Below, piece after piece: positions 16,309-25,485 of a DNA stretch of 42,804 bases. The position numbers and the translations under genes are program-made. Source of the DNA: Chitinophagaceae bacterium (lineage in GTDB: Bacteria; Bacteroidota; Bacteroidia; Cytophagales; Cytophagaceae); the NCBI GenBank assembly GCA_028288405.1, contig JAQBNS010000139.1:1-42804 (forward strand). The letters are read 5' to 3'. The notes under the pieces are model-generated. The model saw only the letters and a program-made list of their open reading frames with translations. It did not search any database and was not told the DNA's origin. Position 1 is the first letter of the stretch. Every line of letters begins with the position of its first letter.

Positions 16309-17927
16309 CGCTTGATGTATAAATTACCTTTGTACTCTTTGTCCCACTCCTCTACTTTCACTAAGTAATAGTAAGTACCAACCGGCAGTCCTCCTCCATC
16401 CCAATCATTTTTATAACTGTCCTTATTGTACAAGACCTGATGCCAGACATTAAATATTGTAACGTGTACAGAAGGTAAAGCTTCTATGTTTTTAATATAA
16501 AACGTTTCATTATCACCGTCACCGTTTGGTGTAATCAACTCATAAATAACAATGTTAGAATCCACCGATAAAGAAACGGTTATTCGCAATGAATCATACA
16601 AACAGGTTCCTTCAGAAATTCTAACTTTATAAACACCCTCTAATAAAGGAGATCCGGCAGATCTTGTGATACTGCTGGTTTGTTCGTTTTGAAAATCAGG
16701 AGTTGTCCATGAATAAATCACACCGGTAATATCCTGAACCGTCAGTGTTAATTCTTCTCCTTCATATATGGGGAGATCATTTTCAATGGAAAAAGAAGGA
16801 ATAGATTGGTGTGTTAAAACAGAGATAGCTATTGTTTCATCCAACGGTAAGTGTGTTGTATCTCCATCATTAAAAACTCTTACGGATGACACACCGGGAC
16901 TGTATGGATAAAATATTTCATTGGAAGCGATGAATCCGTTACTTAATGCCTGATAAGACAAAGGTAATAATACATTGCTTGCAGATGGAAATATAATTGA
17001 ATCAATACCACAATACACGGAAGTATCGACTGGAAGAGGTAAAGATTGCGGTAACCGGTTATCCGTCACTTCCACTCTTGAGCTCACCACACGTATGGTA
17101 AGAAGCGGTGCCCCCGGATTGCTTACCAGGCAAGAGTAAAAACCTGCATCAGCAACCCGTGCTCCATTATTGTATAGAACAGAAGAAGTAGCCCCAGAAA
17201 CATGAGAATTATCCGTTATGTTTTGGAAGGTAGCTTGCCATTGGTAAGTATTATTTGTTCCGCCTATTGTAACCTGAAGTGTAAACGGATCAAATACACT
17301 GAGTATAACATCCGGTCCGCTTTGAATGATTGTAGTCTGCGGACTATAAACATAGCCAAGATTAGGAATCAAAGTATTGGGAACAATGTCTTCAAACGTC
17401 AAATTATTCCCCTCTACATGTAAATTAGAAAGCTCTGCTACTCCCGCCAGATCAGGGAAATCAGTGTATTGGTTATTGGAAATCCATATATCAGCAAGGT
17501 GTGGCATTGCGGTGGCAAACACAGAGGGGAAAGCACCGGAAAGCGCATTGTCACTGAGATCAATGCTATTGATAGAAACGGCATTACCAATGCACGAGGG
17601 AAGATTACCTGTGAGTTGATTTTTATTGAGGTATATATATTCTAATCCTGAGAGATCACAGAATTCAACGGGAATAGTACCTGCGACATTATTATTCCCC
17701 AAAGCCAATGTTTGTACTCTATTGCCAACAATGGCTATACCTTCCCATAAGCCTACACGAGTAGAAAGCCAGTTGGTATTGTTGTACCAGTGTGCACCAT
17801 CCGTACTGTTGTAAAAAGCCACCAACGCCAATGAATCCTGCGGTAATACCTGTGCGGTAGTCCTGAATCCATTTACCATCAAAAAAACAAAAAACAAAAA
17901 TTTACAAATAAGACTTTTCATTTGCAT
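16305..17927 (-). CDS. secreted LRR protein with T9SS type B (CHU_C) sorting domain
   Basis: Residues 1-26 are a signal peptide (MQMKSLICKFLFF to TTAQ). An N-terminal leucine-rich repeat domain of plant-like type follows, starting LVAFYNSTDGAHWYNNTNWL, with repeats such as LEYIYLNKNQLTGNLPSCIG and INSIDLSDNALSGAFP. The middle has Ig-like domains (NTYQWQATFQNI; DAGFYSCLVSNPG). The last 85 or so residues are the gliding-motility/CHU_C sorting domain: LITPNGDGDNETFYI, VTIFNVWHQVLYN, WDGGGLPVGTYYYLV. The protein should be exported by the T9SS and attached at the surface, as an adhesin or recognition protein. ATG at 17927 starts the signal peptide; a longer frame from TTG at 18026 begins inside the trhO terminator region. 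Confidence 0.9.
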   Translation of the reverse strand: MQMKSLICKFLFFVFLMVNGFRTTAQVLPQDSLALVAFYNSTDGAHWYNNTNWLSTRVGLWEGIAIVGNRVQTLALGNNNVAGTIPVEFCDLSGLEYIYLNKNQLTGNLPSCIGNAVSINSIDLSDNALSGAFPSVFATAMPHLADIWISNNQYTDFPDLAGVAELSNLHVEGNNLTFEDIVPNTLIPNLGYVYSPQTTIIQSGPDVILSVFDPFTLQVTIGGTNNTYQWQATFQNITDNSHVSGATSSVLYNNGARVADAGFYSCLVSNPGAPLLTIRVVSSRVEVTDNRLPQSLPLPVDTSVYCGIDSIIFPSASNVLLPLSYQALSNGFIASNEIFYPYSPGVSSVRVFNDGDTTHLPLDETIAISVLTHQSIPSFSIENDLPIYEGEELTLTVQDITGVIYSWTTPDFQNEQTSSITRSAGSPLLEGVYKVRISEGTCLYDSLRITVSLSVDSNIVIYELITPNGDGDNETFYIKNIEALPSVHVTIFNVWHQVLYNKDSYKNDWDGGGLPVGTYYYLVKVEEWDKEYKGNLYIKR

Positions 17928-17997
17928 TCCATAGCTAAAGAAGAAAAGATCCCGGGACAAAATAATTGATGAGCATTCCGAGTTGATATCGTGAGCA

Positions 17998-18033
17998 AAG
18001 GCATTTGACAACCTGGATAACGTCAAATGCCTT
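17998..18033 (-). terminator. terminator of trhO
   Basis: AAGGCATTTGAC (17998-18009) pairs perfectly over 12 bp with GTCAAATGCCTT (18022-18033), loop 12 nt. It lies 9 nt past the trhO stop codon on the minus strand. A T-tract is short, so termination may be partial and allow some read-through to the LRR gene. Confidence 0.65.
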
Positions 18034-18041
18034 CTATTGTT

Positions 18042-18983
18042 TTATCGTTTGGCAAAACGATACGGGTCATAGCCATTCAGTGATTTAGAATAATAGCCCG
18101 TTCCGTCATAAGGTCTTTTTTCGGAGTGCGTCTTACAAGACGCTGAACAAGCGCCATCCAATGCGGTACCACAACCTTCACAGATGGGAACATGGATATT
18201 ACACTCCGCATTGGCACAATTGACCATGCGATCACTCGTTGTACCGCAGACATAGCAACTGGAAATCACTTTCGGATTGACAGAATTGACATCGACAGCA
18301 ACACGACCATCAAACACATAGCATTTGCCTTCAAAATCTTCGCCGCCTGCTTCCATGCCGTACTTGATAATCCCCCCGTGCAATTGATAGACATCTTCAA
18401 ATCCCTGCTCCAGTAAATAGGCACTGGCCTTTTCACACTTGATACCTCCTGTGCAATACGTCAGTATTTTTTTCCCTTTATACTGTTCCAGTTCTTTAAT
18501 TTTATCCGGAAAATCTCTGAAGTTTTCAATGTCTAAAGTCACTGCATTTTTAAAGCGACCCAGTTCGTGTTCGTAATCTGAGCGTACATCTAAAATCACG
18601 ACATCGTCACGATCTTTCATCGCTTTGAACTCGTTAGGTTCTAAGTGAACGCCAGTACGTTGATTGGGATTGATATGCTGCAAAGAAGAATGTACAATTT
18701 CCGATTTGACGCGGACATGTAGTTTTTGAAAAGCATGCTCATGATGAGCTTCAACTTTAAACTCCACCGTTGCAAATCTTGGATCGGCTTTCATCCAATC
18801 CATATAAGCTTGTGAAGCTTCCTGTGTACCTGACACGGTACCGTTGACTCCTTCTTGTGCGATGATGATTCTACCTCTGAGACCGAGGTTTAGACAGAAC
18901 ATATGGTGTTCTTCCCTGTATTGCTCCGGATCCTTGATCTCGGTATAGCAATAGTAAAGTAAAATTCTATACTCTTGTTCCAT
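18042..18983 (-). CDS. trhO: tRNA uridine(34) hydroxylase TrhO (YceA-type rhodanese protein)
   Basis: Makes 5-hydroxyuridine at the wobble position of certain tRNAs in an oxygen-dependent way. The N-terminal acylphosphatase-like domain (ILLYYCYTEIKDPEQY, IIIAQEGVNGTVSG) precedes a rhodanese domain with the active-site loop YCTGGIKCEKA. The C-terminal part has a run of cysteines (CYVCG, CANAEC, CEGCG, CSASC) that may bind a metal. The length, 313 residues, is normal for the family. The start is ATG at 18983 rather than a TTG three codons upstream. A full promoter lies at 19031-19060. No operon partner is needed. Confidence 0.93.
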   Translation of the reverse strand: MEQEYRILLYYCYTEIKDPEQYREEHHMFCLNLGLRGRIIIAQEGVNGTVSGTQEASQAYMDWMKADPRFATVEFKVEAHHEHAFQKLHVRVKSEIVHSSLQHINPNQRTGVHLEPNEFKAMKDRDDVVILDVRSDYEHELGRFKNAVTLDIENFRDFPDKIKELEQYKGKKILTYCTGGIKCEKASAYLLEQGFEDVYQLHGGIIKYGMEAGGEDFEGKCYVFDGRVAVDVNSVNPKVISSCYVCGTTSDRMVNCANAECNIHVPICEGCGTALDGACSASCKTHSEKRPYDGTGYYSKSLNGYDPYRFAKR

Positions 18984-18993
18984 GCTTTCCAAA

Positions 18994-19012
18994 ACTTAGT
19001 TTCAAGCTAAGT
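18994..19012 (-). other. small hairpin in the trhO leader
   Basis: ACTTAG (18994-18999) pairs with CTAAGT (19007-19012) around 7 nt. It lies in the predicted 5' leader of trhO, just before the start codon. It is short, and its meaning is unclear. Confidence 0.3.
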
Positions 19013-19030
19013 GGTTTAGTAACAACAGCC

Positions 19031-19060
19031 CAAAGATAACTATTTGGCTCTATTTTTCAA
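19031..19060 (-). promoter_or_regulatory. promoter of trhO (Bacteroidota type)
   Basis: On the minus strand TTG (19060-19058) is followed after exactly 19 nt by TATCTTTG (19038-19031), fitting TTG-N19-TAnnTTTG. The -33 part lies within the end of the upstream acyltransferase gene. The leader would be about 40 nt. Confidence 0.7.
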
Positions 19061-19694
19061 TCTCTTTGGCAGGATTTCCGAACAAAGTCTTGCCCGCTTT
19101 AACATCCCCAATGACAACAGAACCCGCTCCTATCCTGGCATTTTTGCCAATGGTAATGCCTGGTACCACAATAACACCCGCACCCAGAAATACCCCATTC
19201 TCAAGAGTAGCTCCAGCCCCTACTTTACTACCGGCTCCTACCTGAACAAAATCACCCAGTTTTGCCTCGTACTCTATCAAACTTTGCGCATTTAAAATAC
19301 AATGGCTCCCCACTTCGGCAAAAGAATTCACTACCGCCGCAGCGCCAATATAATTGCCATGTCCCAATACTGCTACGTTAGAAATAGTAGCCGTAGCATG
19401 AATGGCATTGACAGGCATTACCTTTCTTTTTTCAATGAGCATATTCACAATGCTTTCACGCTCTTTATTGTTATCCAGCGCTACAAAGGCATCGCATTTT
19501 TGTCCGATTAACTTTAAGAAACCATCGTTGTCTGTTTCACCAAGGATCGATACATCGCCTATCTCCGTTTTATGAAGACTTTTATCGTCATCTAAAAACC
19601 CATAGATGACAACGTTATTGCTTTGAAATATATCGAATGCAGCTTTCCCCAAACCACTTGCACCAAAGATTATAACAGGATTTAATGTTTTCAT
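19050..19694 (-). CDS. NeuD/PglD-like sugar O- or N-acyltransferase
   Basis: A 214-residue protein with two parts. The N-terminal Rossmann-like half (VIIFGASGLGKAAFDIF, then GFLDDD) binds the sugar nucleotide in this family. The C-terminal half is a left-handed beta-helix of hexapeptide repeats (IGAAAVVNSFAEVG, VQVGAGSKVGAGATLENG, IGKNARIGAGSVVIGDV), closing with the typical GNPAKEI. Enzymes of this type acetylate UDP-sugars or sialic acids for glycans. Two GT-C-like membrane proteins and an HTTM-like gene are nearby, which suits a surface-glycan role, but no complete pathway is present. Confidence 0.87.
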   Translation of the reverse strand: MKTLNPVIIFGASGLGKAAFDIFQSNNVVIYGFLDDDKSLHKTEIGDVSILGETDNDGFLKLIGQKCDAFVALDNNKERESIVNMLIEKRKVMPVNAIHATATISNVAVLGHGNYIGAAAVVNSFAEVGSHCILNAQSLIEYEAKLGDFVQVGAGSKVGAGATLENGVFLGAGVIVVPGITIGKNARIGAGSVVIGDVKAGKTLFGNPAKEIEK

Positions 19695-19710
19695 GAATTT
19701 ATTGTTTGTA

Positions 19711-19718
19711 CAAAAATA
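19711..19718 (-). promoter_or_regulatory. -7 box of the acyltransferase gene
   Basis: TATTTTTG on the minus strand matches TAnnTTTG, about 20 nt before the ATG at 19694. No -33 element is evident. Confidence 0.45.
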
Positions 19719-19738
19719 CAGCTTTCTTTTAAATATTA

Positions 19739-21394
19739 CTATTCGGTTCTATAGATCACATGTACTGAATCAGTCCAGATTACATTCCCTTCAGAATGTT
19801 TAAAATCCTGCCAGTCTTTCAATAAGGCGTCCGTTCTGATATCTGACTGCTGTGTACCAGAAATCAATTCATACTTGCTCTCTTTTTGATAGAAAAGTAG
19901 ATAATCATATAACACATCATTGTAAACTCTTATTGTTTTTCCAGCCATGCGAATGTCTATTGCTTGCTTCAATTCTAAAAATCGCTGTGCGTTTTTAACC
20001 AACAATTGATTGGTCGTATAGGATCTAACAATATTAACAACCATGATGACTGCAATAAAAATAACAGCAGTAATCCTTGTATACAATTCTCGTCGCTGCG
20101 TAAAACGACAACCTACTTCTATGCACCAACAAACAAAAGGAATGACAAGCCACAACCAAGTGCGTTCAAAAAGTAAAACAGGATAGGCTTGCAATAAAAT
20201 AAATGGTGAAATCAATGCCATTAAAAGTATCCATAAGAACTTGTTCTGTGGCAAACAAATTATTAAAGTGGTTACAAGTAATAATATCAATACTACGAAA
20301 GAGAAATACCCCTCCGTGCCGCTGATAAAAGTCCAAATGCCAGGCAGATACTCTGTGAAGCCTACGACAAATGCTTCATCATAGGTAAGGCGTTGTACAA
20401 ATGGATTATTCACCAATGATCCGAATCCTGAAAAAATAAATACCGGCAGGTAACATAAGAAAATTAACACCATCGTATAAACAGCCGTTTTTATAATTCG
20501 CTTTAGGTTACGGTGATCCAATCTAAATACATGGTATGCATAAAATCCATTCAACAGAGCGATAGGAATGATAGCAATAGGAACACAATACATGGTCAAT
20601 GCATTCAGCAAAACAAGCAAACGATCTGTAGCGAAATTCCATTGGGATTGAACCAATATGTAAAGGATCGTGATTAGAAAAAACAACTCCAACACATACC
20701 CACGACCTTGCACGGCATACCAGGCAAAACAGGCTGAGCTCATCAGTAAGAGCATTCCTGCAACAGACCAGCTAAAACTATACCTTCGTTTTAAAATCAG
20801 CACAAATAAAATTACCGTTCCCACAGCAGACCATAAAGAAACCATGCGCAGCGCCCATACGGGAGAAAGAAATATGCTCCATGGTATACTTAATAAATTA
20901 TACGCGATATGATTATTGCTGGCCGGATAATATGCAGCCGTAACCAAAGGTCCCCGTTTGATAAAAAACAACCAAGTATGCAACTCATCCAATTGAACCG
21001 GAGTGATGGAACTGTAATAAACTAATACACCACCAAACACTGTAACAAGGGTAACTAAAACAATACGCTCTTTCAATGAAAAGGCTAATAGATCTTTTTT
21101 GATCCAGCTAAAAAAAGAAGAGAAAGAAAGTCTGTATTCTTTTACCAGATCCTTATCACAATAAAATAAGTACAGCAGAAAGAATAATATGATAATTAGG
21201 GTGACTTTCAATTTCACCCAAGTCATTTCATGGATATACAAAGGAAGTAATCTTCCCTTTTCAACATCCAGTCCATAAGATTGAACCAACCATTGAATCA
21301 AATCCTGAGGACCCATAAAAGATAATGCCCCATAAGCCACAAAAATTAAGGCGATGAGCGCAAAGAATAGCGTGTTTGTTTTTATATTGTTCAT
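19739..21394 (-). CDS. multi-pass membrane protein, GT-C glycosyltransferase-like
   Basis: A 551-residue protein with about a dozen hydrophobic helices. After the third helix a loop holds PVQLDELHTWLFFIKRG; the acidic pair DE at this place resembles the catalytic loop of GT-C lipid-linked sugar transferases (ArnT/PMT/RgtA-like). The loop continues with YYPASNNHIAYNLL, also common in this group. The C-terminal soluble tail (VYNDVLYDYLLFYQKESKY) would lie outside. The start is ATG at 21394; a TTG at 21403 is less likely. The sugar and acceptor are unknown. It diverges from the small gene at 21434 across about 40 bp. Confidence 0.7.
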   Translation of the reverse strand: MNNIKTNTLFFALIALIFVAYGALSFMGPQDLIQWLVQSYGLDVEKGRLLPLYIHEMTWVKLKVTLIIILFFLLYLFYCDKDLVKEYRLSFSSFFSWIKKDLLAFSLKERIVLVTLVTVFGGVLVYYSSITPVQLDELHTWLFFIKRGPLVTAAYYPASNNHIAYNLLSIPWSIFLSPVWALRMVSLWSAVGTVILFVLILKRRYSFSWSVAGMLLLMSSACFAWYAVQGRGYVLELFFLITILYILVQSQWNFATDRLLVLLNALTMYCVPIAIIPIALLNGFYAYHVFRLDHRNLKRIIKTAVYTMVLIFLCYLPVFIFSGFGSLVNNPFVQRLTYDEAFVVGFTEYLPGIWTFISGTEGYFSFVVLILLLVTTLIICLPQNKFLWILLMALISPFILLQAYPVLLFERTWLWLVIPFVCWCIEVGCRFTQRRELYTRITAVIFIAVIMVVNIVRSYTTNQLLVKNAQRFLELKQAIDIRMAGKTIRVYNDVLYDYLLFYQKESKYELISGTQQSDIRTDALLKDWQDFKHSEGNVIWTDSVHVIYRTE

Positions 21395-21433
21395 CAATAG
21401 CAACCGCTTTGCTGCAACAATGAAGTTACATTA

Positions 21434-21817
21434 ATGACTACCAATATCCGATATATTGTGCCCTTTTTCTTTCTCATCATGAGCTTTATTCCATTTATAC
21501 TCATGACAGATCTATTTCCCTTCATGCGTTTTGGAATGTTCGCCGAAACCGTACAAAGTACCCCTCAAAAAGAAAAATTCTCTCTGCAAATACACTTACC
21601 GAATGGCCGCAATGAATCGCTCAGTGAGCGTCAAATAGGTTTAGACGAGAGCCATTTAAATTATCTTGCCCGAACTTATTTCTACAATCATGAACTTGAT
21701 TTTTTTGCCGTTCATTTGAAAAAATCAGGCTTGTTGAAAAAAAAAGAACGACTTATTATCATCCATAAAACACTGGAAGGGAATCAATGGAAACAAGATA
21801 TTCTCTTTGATCAATGA
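21434..21817 (+). CDS. small membrane-anchored protein of unknown function
   Basis: A 127-residue protein not recognised. One N-terminal hydrophobic helix (YIVPFFFLIMSFIPFILM) is followed by a polar domain of about 95 residues with beta-like strands (EKFSLQIHLPNGRNESL, ERLIIIHKTLEGNQWKQDILFD). Topology is probably one anchor with the domain outside. The next gene overlaps by 4 bp (ATGA), so the two are translationally coupled and likely act together. Confidence 0.75.
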   Translation: MTTNIRYIVPFFFLIMSFIPFILMTDLFPFMRFGMFAETVQSTPQKEKFSLQIHLPNGRNESLSERQIGLDESHLNYLARTYFYNHELDFFAVHLKKSGLLKKKERLIIIHKTLEGNQWKQDILFDQ

Positions 21818-22929
21818 TGAATCGCAAATTACTTCAGCAAGTATTTTTCTTTATACTCTTGAGCGCTTTGCTCTGGATCGCCTATTCTTTTTGCATATAC
21901 TATGTCAAAGTCTTGACACTGGAAGTGTTGCATGCTAACCCTTCCTCCAAAGGATGGACAAGCTGGATGTATGAATTATATCCTAGACTGCAAACCGAAA
22001 AGTGGAGATTTAATGAAACCTTCTTTATTTCAAAGACCAAACAAGTATTGATAAGAAGTACGATGAGCATACAGCTCATCGTAGGAGTATACCTCTTTCG
22101 GTCTTACCTTATTGAACCTTTACGAGCAACCTATGACCGTCGGATTCAGGTAAACATCCAACGAAAGTTTATTCCTATTATAACCTTGCTGTTGTACACC
22201 TGTCTTGCACTAGTTGTATACAATGCCATTCTGGAGTTTAAAGCCCTTATGTTTTTTGCTCCTTTTTACAAACCGGCAGGAATAGGCAAACTCTTATTAC
22301 CGGTGTTTCCTCCCATCAGTATTTTATGGTTTATCTATTTCGCACTCATTGGAAGCATAGCATCAGTGATACTGCTGCCTAAAAAATGGATAGCAGCATC
22401 GCTAGCGGCTGTCGCCTTTATCTATTACCAGCTTATATTATTTGGATTTGGAAAGTATGATCATGGATTCAGTACACTCACTTATGCGTTGTTGATTTAT
22501 CCCTTCTTTCTATGGGAATCTGAAAAGTCTAACGACGATGTAGTTCCTGCCTGGAGTATAGTACTCATCCAATGGATGATTTGTTTGGCTTATTTTTATT
22601 GTGGATTAGAAAAAATATTTACCTCCGGAATTTATTGGTTTGCAAGTGACAATCTCCAGCAACACTTATTGATCCATGAAACTTCGTTAGGCTTGAAGCT
22701 CGCTTCACATGCTATGCTATGTAAAATATTAAGCTTCGGAGTTATTCTTTTACAATTGAGTTTTATCTTATTACCCTTTCAAAAAAGACTAGCTTATATA
22801 CTTTTGCCAGCAGGCTTTATCTTTCACTCTGCCTCCTGGTTATTACTAGATGCGGGAGGCCTATTTAATCCTTGGTGGGGAGTATATCTTTTCTTTCTGT
22901 TTCCTTTACAATCTCAGGAAACAAAATAA
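21814..22929 (+). CDS. multi-pass membrane protein, HTTM-like
   Basis: A 371-residue protein with about eight to ten transmembrane helices. The stretch QWMICLAYFYCGLEKIFTSG followed by a Trp-containing loop and a His in QQHLLIHET matches the pattern of the HTTM (vitamin-K-dependent carboxylase-like) membrane domain, where Y-x-x-x-G-x-x-K precedes a helix-breaking loop. The late GFIFHSASWLLLDAGGLFNPW segment is also typical. The reaction is unknown for bacterial members. It starts in a 4-bp overlap with the 127-residue gene and ends in a 65-bp tail overlap with the opposing gene. Confidence 0.7.
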   Translation: MMNRKLLQQVFFFILLSALLWIAYSFCIYYVKVLTLEVLHANPSSKGWTSWMYELYPRLQTEKWRFNETFFISKTKQVLIRSTMSIQLIVGVYLFRSYLIEPLRATYDRRIQVNIQRKFIPIITLLLYTCLALVVYNAILEFKALMFFAPFYKPAGIGKLLLPVFPPISILWFIYFALIGSIASVILLPKKWIAASLAAVAFIYYQLILFGFGKYDHGFSTLTYALLIYPFFLWESEKSNDDVVPAWSIVLIQWMICLAYFYCGLEKIFTSGIYWFASDNLQQHLLIHETSLGLKLASHAMLCKILSFGVILLQLSFILLPFQKRLAYILLPAGFIFHSASWLLLDAGGLFNPWWGVYLFFLFPLQSQETK

Positions 22930-24196
22930 AATCCAGTTTAAGAATGATCGGCAATTCGCTTAACAGCAACAACAGCAAAAGTGGCATGTATACCACTTTG
23001 TAACGAATCAATGTTCCCCAATTGGGTGAAGCAAAAGACAAAAAGGCAGCCATCAAGATGATATAATTGACAACGATCAAATGTTCCATCGTCCAGCCCT
23101 TCCATTTTTTTCTTGTTTGATCTACTAAAAAATAAGCCACTACCAATAACAGCACATAGTTTTCAATGACGGCGAGCCAGGCAATCCAGCCTTTACCTGT
23201 GTTGACAAATGGTCCAAACATACCGCAAATTAAAGCCTTGGGTAAATCCCACAGCATGCCCCATTCGCCTTTATCGAATTGGTTCAGATGAAATACGTTT
23301 TGGTTATTAGACAAAATCAATGTATCAATGTAATTCTGATGCAATGCATTGTATAAATTTTCAATCGACAAGTTAGGATGTATCCATCCTGCAGAAAGCC
23401 CCAGGTTAGCGAGTACCAAATAATAAATTACAATCCTGTGTACACGGTATTCTTTGAGCCAGGGAAATGCATAGACCACCATTCGGTGTGCAAAATGCGT
23501 GATCATCAGAAAGAATAAAATAGAAAACACATAGTACTTCACATTCCAAATGATCCATAGAGCTAATATAAATATAATCAACTCGACGATTTCCGGTCTT
23601 CTCCTTTCATAGACCCATTTCAAATAAAAACTCATGCTAAAGCCAATACTTCCCAGTAGTACGGACTCCTTAATCAAACCTGACGACCAGAATACGACAG
23701 AAGGGAATAACAAAAAAGCAATGACAACAGCTGTTTTACTGATAGGAAAAATAGAGACGATTCGATTGGCTAAATTCCACAATCCCATAAAAGAAAAGAT
23801 AGAGATGTATACATTCAACATCCAATAATTATCAATGAGAATTCCTAATGGGACAATTAACTTGACAAAGAACCAAAGCCGTGGCGCATTGGTATGCAAG
23901 TCTACAAAAGATACTTCATCGTTTGCTGCAAGGGCATTGTGAACATAGATATCAATAAATTTTTGATTATCGGAATAAAACAAAACAGCAAAACGAGATA
24001 CGTTAGAGTAAGCAGCAGTAAGGTCACTGGGGGTATAGTAATACAAATACAATGCTCCCATAGCCAATCCTGATAATACTTTTATAACCAGTGTGGTGTA
24101 AAACCAGGAATAAAGCGGTTTGTCTTTCTCAAAAAGTTGTTGAACGTACAGATAAAAAAGCAAAAAGCAAATGTGTAAGACAATAAGAAGAATCAT
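22865..24196 (-). CDS. multi-pass membrane protein, possibly glycosyltransferase-like
   Basis: A 443-residue integral membrane protein with roughly ten helices. No named family can be fixed. The loop NAPRLWFFVKLIVPLGILIDNYW and the helix IFPISKTAVVIAFLLFPSVVFWSSGLIKES resemble GT-C or O-antigen polymerase-like proteins, as does the long C-terminal loop around WDLPKALICGMFGPFVNTGKG. The charged cytoplasmic tail (KETERKDILPTKD) lies in the region antisense to the HTTM-like gene. The start ATG overlaps the TGA of the DUF2851 gene by 4 bp, so the two are coupled. Confidence 0.65.
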   Translation of the reverse strand: MILLIVLHICFLLFYLYVQQLFEKDKPLYSWFYTTLVIKVLSGLAMGALYLYYYTPSDLTAAYSNVSRFAVLFYSDNQKFIDIYVHNALAANDEVSFVDLHTNAPRLWFFVKLIVPLGILIDNYWMLNVYISIFSFMGLWNLANRIVSIFPISKTAVVIAFLLFPSVVFWSSGLIKESVLLGSIGFSMSFYLKWVYERRRPEIVELIIFILALWIIWNVKYYVFSILFFLMITHFAHRMVVYAFPWLKEYRVHRIVIYYLVLANLGLSAGWIHPNLSIENLYNALHQNYIDTLILSNNQNVFHLNQFDKGEWGMLWDLPKALICGMFGPFVNTGKGWIAWLAVIENYVLLLVVAYFLVDQTRKKWKGWTMEHLIVVNYIILMAAFLSFASPNWGTLIRYKVVYMPLLLLLLLSELPIILKLDFILFPEIVKETERKDILPTKD

Positions 24197-25473
24197 AGAA
24201 GGCCCTCTTTTTTTAGTATAAAATGTCCAATCTTACAGGACAAACACTTCTTATAGTTACAATAATTATTATACAATTCCAACATGGCTTGCGTATCTCT
24301 CGCTGAAAAGGCATGGTATCCAAAGCTTTCGAATAATTTTATAATATGATTTTTTTCCGGACTAATTTCATCGTAAGCCTCCATAAGGATACTTGTTTCA
24401 AGACTATCCTTATTTTTCCTATACGCTATTCTAAAAGGGATCAACGCATTGATCAATACAAGCTTACTCCATTGAGCACTCTTAGGCACAGCAACCGGAG
24501 AAGGATGTCCTAACCTATAATGGCTTTTCCAATAACTTCCTATACCATGACATTCATTCTGCAAATCGACTATGGGTGTTTCTAATGCCCAATTCATCAA
24601 CCGACCTTTTGAATGTAACAAGTAGGCCCATTGTGCAATGCGCAACTCAGGAAAACTTACAGGACGCAAGCCTTTGTATTGCCATTGCATCCGTACATTA
24701 TATACTTTATCTAATTCATACTTATGACACAAAAAATTGTAACGTTGGCTCAGATCCTTTGTATAGTCGTCTTTACTTTCCTGTTGCAAAAAACCTCCTT
24801 GTCCTAATAACAAAGCCTCCAGATCAGGCAATGAAGAAGTATGCTTTAGGATAATCCGATAAGGAACCGCACAAGCGATCTGTTCCATGCATTCATTATT
24901 AATTTTCTGTCCCATGAAACGTGCAATAAAACGATGCAACGCTTCATCCCAATCCCAATGACAGTTGAGGTATAAGTTTTCTACTTCTTCTACCCTACGT
25001 TCGATGCGTTCTATCAAAGACACCTCCAATTGGGATTGCCATACTACTTCTGAGACCTTATGAATCAAGGCACCACAAGGTATATGGTGTGATGAAAAAA
25101 TCTTCTGGTCAACTTCTTCAAACCAGGATAAAGGAAAATAATCTTTTACCTGAAGACAAGGAATAGAGACATCATCCGGACTAAAGACATTGGCGTCATA
25201 CTCCCATACCACATGAAGAATAACATTATCGTATTTACTATCGCCATTGTGCTTGTGCGCATACCACTGAGACGCCAGTAAATGGATCTCTACAGAACCT
25301 ACCCAAAGCGTATCGTTGATTCTTATTTTGGCATATGTAAAATCGGGACCACCTAAAGCAGAAGGCCCATAACCAGGAAAAACAATTTCGATGGAATCTC
25401 CCTGAATCGTCTTTAAGGATTGGCCGGCCAGCACGGAAAGCTTCCAGGCCATTTGTAGATCGTATTCTCGCAT
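24193..25473 (-). CDS. DUF2851 family protein
   Basis: A 426-residue cytoplasmic protein of the Bacteroidota-specific DUF2851 family; function unknown. The hallmark N-terminal block is visible: GPSALGGPDFTYAKIRIND, WVGSVEIHLLASQWYAHKHN, YDNVILHVVWEYDAN. The first part has the look of a nuclease-like fold, but no catalytic assignment can be made. The C-terminus holds CNYKKCLSCKIGHFILKKEG, with conserved cysteines. It follows pyrF after a heptad array and is coupled to the membrane protein gene downstream by a 4-bp overlap. Confidence 0.85.
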   Translation of the reverse strand: MREYDLQMAWKLSVLAGQSLKTIQGDSIEIVFPGYGPSALGGPDFTYAKIRINDTLWVGSVEIHLLASQWYAHKHNGDSKYDNVILHVVWEYDANVFSPDDVSIPCLQVKDYFPLSWFEEVDQKIFSSHHIPCGALIHKVSEVVWQSQLEVSLIERIERRVEEVENLYLNCHWDWDEALHRFIARFMGQKINNECMEQIACAVPYRIILKHTSSLPDLEALLLGQGGFLQQESKDDYTKDLSQRYNFLCHKYELDKVYNVRMQWQYKGLRPVSFPELRIAQWAYLLHSKGRLMNWALETPIVDLQNECHGIGSYWKSHYRLGHPSPVAVPKSAQWSKLVLINALIPFRIAYRKNKDSLETSILMEAYDEISPEKNHIIKLFESFGYHAFSARDTQAMLELYNNYCNYKKCLSCKIGHFILKKEGLL

Positions 25474-25485
25474 AAAAAATAAAAA

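Noticed and set aside
17928..18026. N-terminal extension of the LRR protein
   Set aside because: It begins with TTG inside the trhO terminator and precedes the clear signal peptide starting at 17927.
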